From Thermobifida halotolerans (GTDB taxonomy: Bacteria > Actinomycetota > Actinomycetes > Streptosporangiales > Streptosporangiaceae), in the NCBI RefSeq assembly GCF_003574835.2, contig NZ_CP063196.1:1612001-1676000 (forward strand): a stretch of DNA of 64,000 nt, written 5' to 3'. Numbering within the stretch: position 1 is the stretch's first letter; each line of letters starts with the position of its first letter. The position numbers were made by a program, and so were the translations under genes. This document shows, in pieces, positions 44,547 to 53,426 of the stretch. The notes under the pieces are model-generated. The model saw nothing but the letters and a program-made list of their open reading frames with translations, did not search any database and was not told the origin of the DNA.

Positions 44547-45569
44547 ATGACGTCGACGCATCCGGTCACGCTGTTCACGGGACAGTGGACCGATCTGAGC
44601 CTCGAAGAGGTCGCCGCACTCGCGTCGAGGTGGGGTTACGACGGGCTGGAGATCGCCTGCTCCAGCAGCCACCTCGACGTCTGGCGGGCCGCCGAGGACG
44701 ACGCCTATCTGCGGGAGCGACAGGACATCCTCAAGCGCTACGGGCTGGGGGTGTGGGCGGTCTCCAACCATCCCGCGGGCCAGGCCGTCTGTGACGACCC
44801 GATCGACTTCCGTCACCGGGACATCGTCGAGGCCAGGACCTGGGGGGACGGCGACCCCGAGGGGGTGCGGCAGCGCGCGGCCGAGGAGGTGGGACTGACC
44901 GCGCGGGTGGCGCGCAGGATGGGCGTCGACACGGTGGTCGGGTTCACCGGTTCCAGGATCTGGAAGTACGTGGCCATGTACCCGCCGGTGTCCTCCTCGG
45001 TGCTCGACGCCGGCTACGAGGACTTCGCGGCGCGGTGGAACCCGATCCTCGACGTGTTCGACGCGGAAGGCGTCCGGTTCGCGCACGAGGTGCACCCCGG
45101 CCAGATCGCCTACGACTACTGGACCGCTGCGCGGACGCTCGAGGCCGTCGGGCACCGTGCCGCGTTCGGGTTCAACTGGGACCCCAGCCACATGATGTGG
45201 CAGCGCGTCGACCCGGTGGTCTTCATCACCGACTTCGCCGACCGCGTCTACCACGTGGACTGCAAGGACACGCGGCTGCGGCCTCCCGACGGGCGCCGCG
45301 GCGTCCTCGGCTCGCACCTGATGCGGGGGGACCTGCGGCGGGGGTGGGACTTCGTCTCCGCCGGGCACGGGGACGTGCCCTGGGAGGACTGCTTCCGCGC
45401 GCTGCGGTTGACCGGCTACACGGGGCCGGTCTCGGTGGAGTGGGAGGACGCGGTCATGGATCGGATGCGCGGGGCGGCCGAAGCGGTCGGTTACGTTCGC
45501 TCGCTGCTGTGGGCCGCCTCCGACAGCCAGGAGTGGGCGGATTCGGCCGGGAGTGGGGGGCGGGGGTAG
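44547..45569 (+). CDS. Sugar phosphate isomerase/epimerase-like TIM-barrel protein
   Basis: A 340-residue AP-endonuclease-2-type TIM barrel of the IolE/xylose-isomerase-like group. Metal-ligand-bearing strands are visible: RFAHEVHPGQIAYDYWTAAR, FNWDPSHMMWQRVDP, RVYHVDCKDTRL and VSVEWEDAVMDR. It probably isomerises or epimerises a sugar produced by the preceding dehydrogenase. ATG 44547 follows GGGGAGGAG. Confidence 0.87.
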   Translation: MTSTHPVTLFTGQWTDLSLEEVAALASRWGYDGLEIACSSSHLDVWRAAEDDAYLRERQDILKRYGLGVWAVSNHPAGQAVCDDPIDFRHRDIVEARTWGDGDPEGVRQRAAEEVGLTARVARRMGVDTVVGFTGSRIWKYVAMYPPVSSSVLDAGYEDFAARWNPILDVFDAEGVRFAHEVHPGQIAYDYWTAARTLEAVGHRAAFGFNWDPSHMMWQRVDPVVFITDFADRVYHVDCKDTRLRPPDGRRGVLGSHLMRGDLRRGWDFVSAGHGDVPWEDCFRALRLTGYTGPVSVEWEDAVMDRMRGAAEAVGYVRSLLWAASDSQEWADSAGSGGRG

Positions 45570-46013
45570 GAGGTCAGCCCGGTGTCGCCGAGGCGGGGCT
45601 GTCGAGGATGTGCTGGAGGTGGGGCAGGGGCCGGGGCCGCCACGAGTGCCCGCCACCGCGGGCGCAGCTGCGCGCCGGGGGATGGGGGGACGCCGACATC
45701 GGCGGCATGCTCTTCGCCTGCACGACGGTGGCGGTAGCGGCTTGACCCGTGTGGGACGCGGTGGAGGAGGTGACCGGAGGGCCGGTGCGTACCTTCCGTC
45801 AGTGGGTCGCCGACCACGCCGAGGACCTCCGGTGATCCGACCGCCTCGGACCGCTCCGTCCGCGGCGCTCCTGCGGCCCGTGGCGGCCGCTACGCCGGAG
45901 TGTGGCCAGGCTGCTGCCCGCCGGATCGGGAGGTGACCGCCGCTGTCGCGGTGCATGTCGGACACGGGGGATTTCGGCGGTGAAGTGCTTGCGCACACGC
46001 GCCCGCGGTGTGA
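45570..46013. other. Intergenic region with an oxidoreductase relic
   Basis: No complete gene is present. Between 45749 and 45835 a short plus-strand piece ends an NmrA-like protein. The rest has no recognisable content up to the promoter at 46014. Confidence 0.4.
45749..45835 (+). pseudogene. NmrA-type NAD(P)-binding protein, C-terminal scrap
   Basis: Twenty-eight codons read VWDAVEEVTGGPVRTFRQWV followed by ADHAEDLR and a stop, which is how NmrA/NAD(P)H-binding family proteins typically end (VTGRPPRTFAEWAREH). Nothing upstream continues the gene. Confidence 0.5.
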
Positions 46014-46041
46014 TTGACATCCCCACCTCGGATTGTAACTA
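46014..46041 (+). promoter_or_regulatory. Near-consensus housekeeping promoter
   Basis: TTGACA at 46014-46019 and TAACTA at 46036-46041, 16 bases apart. Such a good SigA-type pair is rare in this window. It lies 40 bases before the 32-codon peptide gene. Confidence 0.7.
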
Positions 46042-46081
46042 TCTGTAGTCGGCAGAGTCCGATAAGTGATTGGAAGGTGTC

Positions 46082-46180
46082 ATGGCCGAGCTGCCCGGGA
46101 TCCTCATCGACCTTCTCGCCGACGAGGTCGTCCACCTGGAGGGATGGCGTCTGGAGCTCATCGAGGGCGACCTCGACTGA
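46082..46180 (+). CDS. Small peptide gene, possible RiPP precursor
   Basis: A 32-codon gene: the peptide starts MAELPGILIDLLADEVVHLE and ends GWRLELIEGDLD. GGAAGG lies shortly before ATG 46082, and a strong promoter sits 40 bases upstream. The peptide is acidic and leucine-rich with an amphipathic leader-like half, and has no Cys, Ser or Thr. It is followed by an attenuator-like hairpin and then a prolyl oligopeptidase gene. That order (strong promoter, peptide, partial terminator, peptidase) is how many RiPP precursors are arranged. No modifying enzyme is adjacent, so it could instead be a translated leader. I do not recognise the sequence. Confidence 0.55.
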   Translation: MAELPGILIDLLADEVVHLEGWRLELIEGDLD

Positions 46181-46194
46181 GTATCCGGACCGTG

Positions 46195-46229
46195 ACGGAG
46201 GCTCCTCGACCCGCTCGGGGAGCCTCCGT
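46195..46229. terminator. Attenuator-like hairpin between peptide and peptidase genes
   Basis: ACGGAGGCTCC and GGAGCCTCCGT form a perfect 11-bp stem with a 13-base loop, 14 bases after the peptide stop and 27 bases before the peptidase start. It would reduce read-through, giving more peptide message than peptidase message. Confidence 0.7.
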
Positions 46230-46256
46230 CGTTGCCTGACCGAGGAGAAGCCAACC

Positions 46257-48347
46257 ATGGCAGAGCAGACAGCGCGGCCGTCCACCGGCCACCCGCCCGC
46301 CCGACGCGAGGCCGTCGTCGACGAGCTGCACGGGCGCGTCGTGGCCGACCCCTACCGGTGGCTGGAGGACGGGGAGTCGGCCGAGTGCCGGACGTGGCTG
46401 GCCGACCAGGAGGAGCTGTTCACCCGACACGCCCGCACGTGGCGGTGCCGGGACGCCTTCGCGGCGCTGTTGGAGGAGCTGACCGCTGAGGGGGGCGCCG
46501 CCGTCCCGGTGCTGTCGGTGCCGGTGGTGCGGGGAGGCCGCCGCTTCCTGCTGCGCCGCGCCCCCGGACAGCAGTTGCCCGTGCTGGTGGTCACCGACGC
46601 CGACGGAGGCGAGCGGACGCTGCTGAACCCGCTGGACCTGGACGCCTCGGCCACCACCACCCTGGACGCCTGGCGTCCCTCGTGGACCGGTGACCTCGTC
46701 GCCTACCAGGTCTCGCACCGGGGCGAGGAGCGGCCGACGCTGCGGGTGCTGGACGCCGCCACCGGACGCACCGTCGACGGCCCCCTGCGTCCGGGCCGGG
46801 CCACGCCGGTGGCCTGGCTTCCCGACGACACCGGCTTCTACTACGTCGACACCCCTGACGGCTCGTCGGCCAGGCGGTTGCGGCTGCACCTGCTCGGCGA
46901 CGCCTCCCGCGACGACGCCGTGCTCTTCACCGTCGACCTGCCGCAACTGTCGGTGGCGACCAGCCCGGACGGCCGGTGGATGATGCTGAGCGCCGCCCCC
47001 GGGGCCACCTCCGGCAACCTGCTGTGGCTGGCCGAGACGGCCACGGACCACCTCGCCCCGAGGCTGGTCCACGACGGCACCGGCGACGGCACCCGCGCGG
47101 TGGTGAAGTTCGGCCCCGACGGGCGGATCTACGCGGTCACCGACGCGGACGCCCCCTTCGGGCGGTTGTGCGCCGTTGACCCGGACGCCCCCGACTCCGC
47201 GCGGTGGCGCACGCTCATCGCCTCCGCGGCCCCGGCGGTGCTCACCGACTGTGTGGTGCTGCGCGAATCCGACAGCGGACGGATGCGCCTGCTCGTCAGC
47301 TACTCCCGGCACGGCGCGGCCGACCTGGTGGTGCACGACGCCGACGGGACCCGGCTCGGCCGCGTCCCGCTGCCGGGCCCCGGAACGGTCCTGCGGCTGT
47401 CCGCGCCGCCCAGTGGGGCGGCGGAGGCGTGGTTCGGCTACACCGACTTCGTGACACCTCCCTCCGTGTACCGCTTCCGCCTGGGGCAGGGGGTCAGCGC
47501 GGCCCGCCCGTCGGTGCGCGACCGGGGACCGTGGCCCGCCGTCCGCCAGGTCACCTACCCGTCGCACGACGGCACGCCGGTGCGGATGCACCTGGTCGGG
47601 CTGCCCGGCGACGGCGTGGGGCCACGTCCGACCCTGTTGACCGCCTACGGCGGTTTCGGTGCCTCCAGCGTCCCCGGCTACTCGCCGGCGGTGCTGGCCT
47701 GGGTCAGGGCGGGCGGGCTGTACGCGGTCGCGCACGTGCGGGGCGGCGGTGAGGGAGGAACCGCGTGGCATGCCGCGGGCAGGGGGCGCCACAAGCCCAA
47801 CGCCGTCGCCGACTTCGTCTCCGCCGCCCGGTGGCTGGTCGCGCGGGGGTGGACGTCCCCTGACCGGCTGGCTCTCAGGGGTGCTTCGCACAGCGGGCTG
47901 CTGGTGGCCGCCGCGCTCGCTCGGCACCCCGACCTGTGCGCGGCTGCCGTCTGCTCCGACGCGGTGACCGACATGGTCCGCTACCCCCGTTTCGGGTTGG
48001 GGCGGCTGTGGACCGAGGAGTTCGGCACCGCCGAGGATCCGGAGCAGCTCGACGTGCTGCTCGGCTACTCGCCCTACCACCGTGTCCAAGACGGTGCCGC
48101 CTATCCGGCGGTGCTGTTCACCTGCGCCCGCACCGACCCGCGTGTGGACTCGCTGCACACCCGCAAGATGGCCGCGGCGTTGCAGCACGCCACCTCCGCG
48201 CGGCGGCCCGTGCTGCTGCGCTGTGAGGCCGACGTCGGCCACGGGGCGCGTTCGGTGGCGCGCTGGATCGGTCTGCAGGCTGACATCCTCGCGTTCTGCG
48301 CGACCCACACCGGGCTGCGCCTCCCGCACGCCGACGACCGCTGCTGA
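46257..48347 (+). CDS. Prolyl oligopeptidase family serine peptidase (S9A)
   Basis: A 696-residue cytoplasmic S9A peptidase. It starts with the usual VVADPYRWLEDGES, has a seven-bladed propeller (about 80-400), and then the catalytic domain: TAYGGFGASSVPGY, nucleophile Ser544 in RGASHSGLLV, Asp627 in RTDPRVDS and His662 in VGHGA. The elbow reads GASHSG where most relatives have GGSNGG. Such enzymes cut short peptides after proline; some mature class III lanthipeptides. The only Pro in the neighbouring 32-residue peptide is at position 5. ATG 46257 has GAGGAG upstream. A strong terminator closes the gene. Confidence 0.9.
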   Translation: MAEQTARPSTGHPPARREAVVDELHGRVVADPYRWLEDGESAECRTWLADQEELFTRHARTWRCRDAFAALLEELTAEGGAAVPVLSVPVVRGGRRFLLRRAPGQQLPVLVVTDADGGERTLLNPLDLDASATTTLDAWRPSWTGDLVAYQVSHRGEERPTLRVLDAATGRTVDGPLRPGRATPVAWLPDDTGFYYVDTPDGSSARRLRLHLLGDASRDDAVLFTVDLPQLSVATSPDGRWMMLSAAPGATSGNLLWLAETATDHLAPRLVHDGTGDGTRAVVKFGPDGRIYAVTDADAPFGRLCAVDPDAPDSARWRTLIASAAPAVLTDCVVLRESDSGRMRLLVSYSRHGAADLVVHDADGTRLGRVPLPGPGTVLRLSAPPSGAAEAWFGYTDFVTPPSVYRFRLGQGVSAARPSVRDRGPWPAVRQVTYPSHDGTPVRMHLVGLPGDGVGPRPTLLTAYGGFGASSVPGYSPAVLAWVRAGGLYAVAHVRGGGEGGTAWHAAGRGRHKPNAVADFVSAARWLVARGWTSPDRLALRGASHSGLLVAAALARHPDLCAAAVCSDAVTDMVRYPRFGLGRLWTEEFGTAEDPEQLDVLLGYSPYHRVQDGAAYPAVLFTCARTDPRVDSLHTRKMAAALQHATSARRPVLLRCEADVGHGARSVARWIGLQADILAFCATHTGLRLPHADDRC

Positions 48348-48391
48348 CCCCGGGGCGGGTGCACGCGGCCCGGGGCGCACCCGCCCCGGGG
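48348..48391. terminator. Strong hairpin terminator after the peptidase
   Basis: CCCCGGGGCGGGTGC (48348-48362) and GCACCCGCCCCGGGG (48377-48391) form a perfect 15-bp stem with a 14-base loop directly after the stop codon. Confidence 0.8.
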
Positions 48392-48419
48392 GGCCGCCGA
48401 TCCCCGCCGGGAGTGGGGG

Positions 48420-49298
48420 ATGATACCGGCCATGGACATCGGGTACCTGGCCGCGCTCGCCGGGGGAGCGCTGGCGCTGTTCAGTCCGTGTAGCGCCCTG
48501 CTGCTGCCGTCCTTCTTCGCCTACGCCTTCCGCACTCCCGCCCGCTTGTTGGCGCGCACCGGCGTCTTCTACGCGGGGCTGTGTGCGGCCCTGGTGCCGC
48601 TGGGCATGGGGTCGGCGCTGGTGAGCACTCTCTTCTACGGGCATCGGGAGGCGCTGGTCACGGCCGCGGGCACGGCCGTGATCCTGCTGGGGGTGGCGCA
48701 GGTGCTCGCTCCCGGTTCCGCCTGGGGGCTGCCCGCCCGCTGGCAGGCGCGGATCGGTGGGCGGACGGGCGCCGTGTCGGTGTTCGGGCTGGGGGCGGTC
48801 TACGGCCTGGCGGGGTTCTGCTCCGGTCCGGTGCTGGGTGCGGTGCTCACCGTGGCCGCGACCGGGACCGTGCTGCGTGGCGCGCTGCTGCTGGCCTGCT
48901 ACGCGCTGGGCATGGCGGCGCCGATGTTCTTCCTGGCCGCGCTGTGGGACCGCTGCGACCTGGGACGTCGGCGCTGGCTGCGGGGACACCTTCATACGGT
49001 CGGTCCGCTGCGGCTGCACACCACCGGCACGGTCTCGGGGCTGCTGTTCGTCGGCGTCGGCGTGCTGTTCGTGGCCTACGACGGAACCGCGGCGCTGGGC
49101 GGGCTGCCGGGGCTGGGATGGTTGGAGGAGGCGGCCTACCGTGCCCAGGAGCCCCTGTTCGCGCTGGATGCCCGCGTCGATCTGGCCCTGCTCGCGGTGG
49201 TGGGGGCGGTGCTGGTCGGGGTGGTGCTCCGCCGTGTCCGCCGGGACCTCGGTGGGCGCGGCAGGGGAGAGGGCGCCTCCGGCGGGGACGGGCGGTGA
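48420..49298 (+). CDS. CcdA/DsbD-like membrane thiol-electron transporter
   Basis: A 292-residue membrane protein with six to seven helices and the paired cysteines of CcdA proteins, Cys24 (FSPCSALLLP) and Cys134 (AGFCSGPVLG), each before a proline-containing helix. It would pass reducing power across the membrane to extracytoplasmic thioredoxins, for cytochrome c maturation or disulfide repair. The DsbA-like gene 340 bases downstream is a natural partner. ATG 48420 follows GGGAG; ATG 48432 is also in frame. Confidence 0.83.
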   Translation: MIPAMDIGYLAALAGGALALFSPCSALLLPSFFAYAFRTPARLLARTGVFYAGLCAALVPLGMGSALVSTLFYGHREALVTAAGTAVILLGVAQVLAPGSAWGLPARWQARIGGRTGAVSVFGLGAVYGLAGFCSGPVLGAVLTVAATGTVLRGALLLACYALGMAAPMFFLAALWDRCDLGRRRWLRGHLHTVGPLRLHTTGTVSGLLFVGVGVLFVAYDGTAALGGLPGLGWLEEAAYRAQEPLFALDARVDLALLAVVGAVLVGVVLRRVRRDLGGRGRGEGASGGDGR

Positions 49299-49638
49299 GG
49301 GGACAGGGGCCGTGAACTCCCCGGTCGCGCCGCCTTGGTGGAGCCGAGGATGAGATCATAGAAATCTTCGTTGTAAAGGAGGCAGTTTCTTAATAGAAAG
49401 ACAAACGGATCGAGGTTTGAGTGCCAAGTCCGTGAAAATCGAGGTATTCCACAGAATCATCCAGGAACGAGCCACCACCGGCAGTCGGTGGTGGCCCGCT
49501 TCGGACGGCCGATGCGGAATGCCCCACCCCTCCCCGAGTTCTCCGCGAAGACCCCCGTGCCCACCGCAGAACCCAATACTCACACCTCAGAGAGACCACG
49601 AATGGAAAACACGGAAAAAGACAGAAAGCAGAGGCAAC
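49299..49638. other. AT-rich intergenic region with small hairpin
   Basis: 340 bases whose GC content falls sharply at 49350-49460. TGTAAAGGAGG at about 49371 resembles both a ribosome site and part of the 30-base repeat, but no good reading frame follows. CCACCACCG (49472-49480) pairs with CGGTGGTGG (49486-49494). It probably carries the DsbA-like gene's promoter and leader. Confidence 0.45.
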
Positions 49639-50406
49639 ATGAGCGATCCGCAGACAGAAGAACCGGGGAGAGCGGTTGGTTCTCCACGACGGAGAAGCCG
49701 TCGCGGAGCGGGTGGCTACGTCGTGCTTGCGGCGGCGCTGCTGCTGGTCGCCGTCGCTGCCGTGGTGCGTGTTGTCGACTGGTACGGCGATGGGGCGGTT
49801 CCCTCCACCGCGGCGAGTCCTTCCCCGTCCGGGTCCGTCGCGTCACCGCCCGTGCTGCGGGGACCGGTTCCACCGGAGGTCGAGACGGCGCTGACACTGG
49901 GTTCTGCCGAGGCGCCGGTGACCATGGTGGTGTTCAGCGACTACCAGTGCCCCTACTGCGCGACCTTCGCCACCGAGCAGCAGCCGGTGCTGGTGCGTGA
50001 CTACGTGGAGACCGGGCTGTTGCGGCTGGTCTGGCGCGACTATCCCTACCTGGGGGAGGAGTCGGTGCGTGCGGCGGTGGCGGCCCGTGCGGCCGCGCGT
50101 CAGGGCGACTACTGGGACTACCACGAGGCGCTCTATGTCGACCCCGACGCCTGGATCGCCGAGGGGGCCTCGACGGAGAGCCTGGTCCGCGTGGCCGCCG
50201 AGGCGGGCCTGGACACCGACCGGTTCGTCGAGGACATGGCCGACCCCGCGTTGCGCGAGGCGGTGCGGGCCGACTTCGACTTCGGTCTCGGCCTCGGTGT
50301 TCCGGGGACCCCGGCGTTCCTTATCAACGGCACCGCGTTCTTCGGAGCCCAGCCGATCGAGAGGTTCGCCGAGCAGATCGAGGCCGCGTCGGACCAGGCC
50401 GACTGA
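49639..50406 (+). CDS. DsbA family thioredoxin-like protein, membrane anchored
   Basis: A 255-residue protein with an N-terminal Arg-rich segment and one membrane helix (about 27-47). A Pro/Ser linker and an extracytoplasmic thioredoxin-fold domain follow. The active site is FSDYQCPYC (Cys104, Cys107), and the cis-proline loop is GVPGTPAFLING. This is the DsbA_4/ScsC-like type common in actinobacteria, which oxidises or isomerises disulfides in exported proteins. ATG 49639 follows CAGAGG; the frame is open upstream but not protein-like. Confidence 0.88.
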   Translation: MSDPQTEEPGRAVGSPRRRSRRGAGGYVVLAAALLLVAVAAVVRVVDWYGDGAVPSTAASPSPSGSVASPPVLRGPVPPEVETALTLGSAEAPVTMVVFSDYQCPYCATFATEQQPVLVRDYVETGLLRLVWRDYPYLGEESVRAAVAARAAARQGDYWDYHEALYVDPDAWIAEGASTESLVRVAAEAGLDTDRFVEDMADPALREAVRADFDFGLGLGVPGTPAFLINGTAFFGAQPIERFAEQIEAASDQAD

Positions 50407-50415
50407 CGTTTCGTG

Positions 50416-51183
50416 TCACCTGTCGGCCGTGTGCGGTGGTGGTCCCTCGGTGCCGGGGCGGGCGGTCAGTTGTGCCAGTTGGGCGCGGAGTTCCCGGACC
50501 TCTTCGGTGAGGGCGCGCACGTCCGCCTGGCTGGCGGGAGGTGTGCTGCCGGAGGGGTGGACCCGTTCGGTGATCCATGACGCCAGGGTTCCGGTGACGA
50601 TGCCGATCAGGGCCACTCCGAGCAGGAACAGCACTGAGGCGACGGCTCTTCCGCCGAGTGTGACCGGGTACAGGTCGCCGTAGCCGACGGTGGAGACCGT
50701 GGTCAGGGCCCACCACAGCGCGTCCTCGAAGGTGTGGATGGCGGCGTCGGCGTGCTGGCTCTCCAGGTGCAGCACCGCCAGGGAGGCGCACACCAGCACG
50801 ATGATCAGCGTCACCGTTCCGTACAGGGTGATGTTGCCGCGCATGGTCGCCGAGGCGCTGCGGTCGAGTCGGTACAGCACGGTGACGACTCGGAGGATCT
50901 GCAGGGGACGCAGCACCGGGAGGGCGATCACGATGAGGTCGAGCAGGTGGCTGCGGATGAACGCCCGCCGGTTGGGGGCCAGGACGACCTGGGTCAGGTA
51001 GTCCACGGCGAACAGTGCCCAGGTCAGCCAGGTTACCCAGACGCAGACCTGCTGCAGGCGCGCGTCCAGGGTGGGCAGGAGGATCGGCAGTGCCCACGCC
51101 ACCAGGAACAGCAGTGAGGCGAGGGTCAGGGGAAGGGAGACGCGGCGTTGCCACGCGGCGAGGAGGGTGGTGTTGTCGGTCAT
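50416..51183 (-). CDS. Voltage-gated-like potassium channel protein
   Basis: A 255-residue membrane protein with a voltage-sensor-like helix array (VLRPLQILRVVTVLYRLDRS as an S4-like segment) and the K+ selectivity filter TVGYGD in WWALTTVSTVGYGDLYPVT. A C-terminal coiled coil (VRALTEEVRELRAQLAQLTA) may hold the tetramer. It converges with the DsbA-like gene, the stops being only nine bases apart. Confidence 0.9.
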   Translation of the reverse strand: MTDNTTLLAAWQRRVSLPLTLASLLFLVAWALPILLPTLDARLQQVCVWVTWLTWALFAVDYLTQVVLAPNRRAFIRSHLLDLIVIALPVLRPLQILRVVTVLYRLDRSASATMRGNITLYGTVTLIIVLVCASLAVLHLESQHADAAIHTFEDALWWALTTVSTVGYGDLYPVTLGGRAVASVLFLLGVALIGIVTGTLASWITERVHPSGSTPPASQADVRALTEEVRELRAQLAQLTARPGTEGPPPHTADR

Positions 51184-51510
51184 CGTGGTTGCGGCGCGGG
51201 TGTCGGGGATGTGGCGCCTTTCCTCCTGGTCGGGAGTCGGGGGCGTCGGGTTCGCGGAGGTGCCGGCCGTGCGGCTGACACCTGTCTTCCGTGGTGGGAA
51301 GGTTGTCCGTGCCGTTCCACGGTAGACGGAGGTGCTGCTGCGCTGGTGGGGTGCCTGCCGGATCGTTGCGGTTTCGATCCGGGGCGGGTGGGGAGGCGTC
51401 GGGACGTTCGGCGGTCCCGCCGTGGACCCGCGGGGTTGGGGCCGGTTCTGTCTCGGGGAACCGCGTACTCGGTGTCCGCCGGCGGTGCGGCGGCGGGGGC
51501 GTCGGTGGTC
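51184..51510. other. Spacer with nothing recognised
   Basis: Frames across these 330 bases are low-complexity Gly/Arg-rich and lack starts with ribosome sites. It should contain the promoter of the channel gene. Confidence 0.4.
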
Positions 51511-51846
51511 TCAGAGGAGCGGGTCGTCCCCGTCGTCGCGGTCGGCGGCCAGGTGGGCTTCGTAGTCGGACAGGAGGTCGTCGACGCTGCGTTGTTGTGC
51601 GTGGGCCAGGGCGGTGAGGCTGGCCAGGGCGAGGCGGCCGAGGGCGCTGGTGAGCATGACGAGTCCTTCGTGGCCGTGGTCGGCGGCGCGGTCGTAGAGT
51701 TGGCGGACCACTTCGTCGGAGGGGGCGCGTGCGGCCATGCGGTCGGCTCCGAGGACTTCGGCCATGTCGGCGTCGGCGTCGCCGACGCGGATGGCGCGCA
51801 CGATGCTGAAGGCGGCGCGTTCGGCTTCGGTGTAGCGGTAGGGCAT
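51511..51846 (-). CDS. Small conserved-looking protein of unknown function
   Basis: A 111-residue, mostly helical, soluble protein with an acidic tail (ADRDDGDDPLL). Helices such as EAERAAFSIVRAIRVGDADA and LVMLTSALGRLALASLTALA show good hydrophobic periodicity and coding-type third positions. The ATG at 51846 has a GAGGAGACAGC site upstream. I do not recognise the family. Confidence 0.6.
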   Translation of the reverse strand: MPYRYTEAERAAFSIVRAIRVGDADADMAEVLGADRMAARAPSDEVVRQLYDRAADHGHEGLVMLTSALGRLALASLTALAHAQQRSVDDLLSDYEAHLAADRDDGDDPLL

Positions 51847-52468
51847 GGTGCTGTCTCCTCGTTGGTTCTGCGGGTGACTATCCCCGCTGGCCGGGGGATG
51901 TATCCGCGGGTGTGCGGGGTTCAGGTGCGGGGGTGGTGAGGAGGCGCGGGACTGCTGTGTCGCAGGGCGTGGCGGTGGCGGCCGGCCAGGATGTGGGCAG
52001 GGTGGGGTCGGACTCGCCGGTGTTCTGGCCGCGTCGGTGCAGTCGGTCGGTGACCGGTGGGCGGCTGTGGTGTTCGCTCATGGGTGGGGGAGGGGTGTGC
52101 GGCAGGCGTCGGCGTCGGGGAGTGCGGGGCGCCGGTCTGCGGTGGCCGGGCCGCCCGGTACACGCTGGAGGCCCTCCTGTGTCGGGTGCCGGGTGGTGGC
52201 GCGCGTCTATGTGTTCGGGTGGCCGGCCCGGGACGGCTGACTGCGTCGGGGGGTCGGTTCGCCCGGAGCGCGGTGCGGGGGTGGGTCGGCCGCCCCGACG
52301 CATGGGGACCTGCTCGGCCCGGTCAGGCGGTGCACTGACGCGGACGGCTCCCGCTTCCGCCGGGCGGGTGCGGTGGCCGTCCGCGTCGGTCTGGTCGGGT
52401 CGTTGCCTCGGGGCGCGTCGGTGGTGTGCGCCGCAGGCCCGCGATGCGGGGCCGGGACGGCTAGGCCG
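51847..52468. other. Low-complexity intergenic region
   Basis: About 620 bases. A minus-strand frame at 51878-52303 is rich in Pro, Thr and Arg and looks non-coding. I find no repeats, hairpins or relics that I can name. Confidence 0.4.
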
Positions 52469-53035
52469 TTAGGCCGTCACGACCAGGGTGGCGGCGGCCC
52501 GGTCGTGGATGGAGCGTTGGCGTGGTTCGTCGATCACAGCCAGGACGACGTTGAGGACTCCGCCGAAGGGGAGCGCGTTCATCAGCAGGAGGAGGGCTGT
52601 TCGGGCCGCTGCCGATCCCTTCGTCGGTGGTTGCCCGGTGGCCGCGTCCACGACCCTGATCTTGAGTATCCGCTTGCCCGGCGTCTGTCCGCTGCGCGCG
52701 GTCGGCAGCCAGAAGTAGCAGAAGCTCGACAGTGCGGCCAGGAGCAGGGCGAGGAGGACCATGAGGGCGGCCAGGCCCTCGCTGCCGAGGTTGGACATGG
52801 TGACGGCTCCGCCTATTCCCACTCCCAGGTAGACCACGAAGAACAGGAGGACGGCGAGGACGGAGTCGATGGCGTAGGCGCCGATCCGGAGACCGAAGTT
52901 CGCCGGCTGCGGTCCCGGGGGGTGCTGGGCGGGGGGCCAGCCGTGGGCGGCAGCGGGCTGGGCGAGGGGCGGTGGGTGGCCGTAGGGGGCGGGCTGGGGC
53001 TGGTGGGGCTGTGGGAAGGACGGGGGGTGACCCAT
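52469..53035 (-). CDS. RDD family membrane protein
   Basis: A 188-residue protein with a Pro/His/Gln-rich cytoplasmic N-terminus (about 1-45) and an RDD domain. NFGLRIGAYAIDSVLAVLLF is the first helix with its charged start, and SGQTPGKRILKIRVVDAATG the conserved loop. QRSIHDRAAATLVV closes the domain. RDD proteins are widespread; some act in cation/proton exchange, but most are unassigned. Confidence 0.87.
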   Translation of the reverse strand: MGHPPSFPQPHQPQPAPYGHPPPLAQPAAAHGWPPAQHPPGPQPANFGLRIGAYAIDSVLAVLLFFVVYLGVGIGGAVTMSNLGSEGLAALMVLLALLLAALSSFCYFWLPTARSGQTPGKRILKIRVVDAATGQPPTKGSAAARTALLLLMNALPFGGVLNVVLAVIDEPRQRSIHDRAAATLVVTA

Positions 53036-53281
53036 GGCCGCGGTTCCTCACACAGAGTTCGGTATCGGTGGACGCAGCGGATTCTGCCACCGATTTCCGG
53101 GGTTGTCGCATCGTCGTCTCGGCGGGGGAGCGGGTGCCGGGGCGGCGTGTGCGGTGTCACAGGGGTGGCTGCCGGAGGGGCGGAGGGGGCCGCGGGGGGG
53201 TGGTTGTCGCTGGCCGGGCCGCTGGTCCGGACGGTGTCCGAAGGGGAATCACACGTCTTCTACCTGGGGTGACAGGACAAC

Positions 53282-53297
53282 GAAACACGCGTGTCAC
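53282..53297. promoter_or_regulatory. Candidate GlnR box upstream of nirB
   Basis: GAAAC (53282-53286), six bases, GTCAC (53293-53297), with weaker half-sites at the same spacing on both sides (GACAG, CTGAC). This is the alternating GTnAC/GAAAC pattern of actinobacterial GlnR sites. It lies 130 bases before nirB. Confidence 0.55.
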
Positions 53298-53426
53298 CTT
53301 TGGCTGACGGAGGTGAAACACGGTCGCGGTTGCCTTGGAAGCGGTACACGAACACGAGGACGCACCGTGCGGGGACGCAGCGTCGCGACGCCCGACCACG
53401 TCACACGCGAGGAGAGAGCACGCGGC

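Noticed and set aside
46082-46180. Lasso peptide precursor with GWRLELIEGDLD as core
   Set aside because: A Gly1-Glu8 ring would leave a four-residue tail, and no B1/B2/C enzymes or leader tyrosine motif are present.
46158-49019. 953-codon minus-strand frame
   Set aside because: It is antisense to the prolyl oligopeptidase and CcdA-like genes and has the same low-complexity shadow character.
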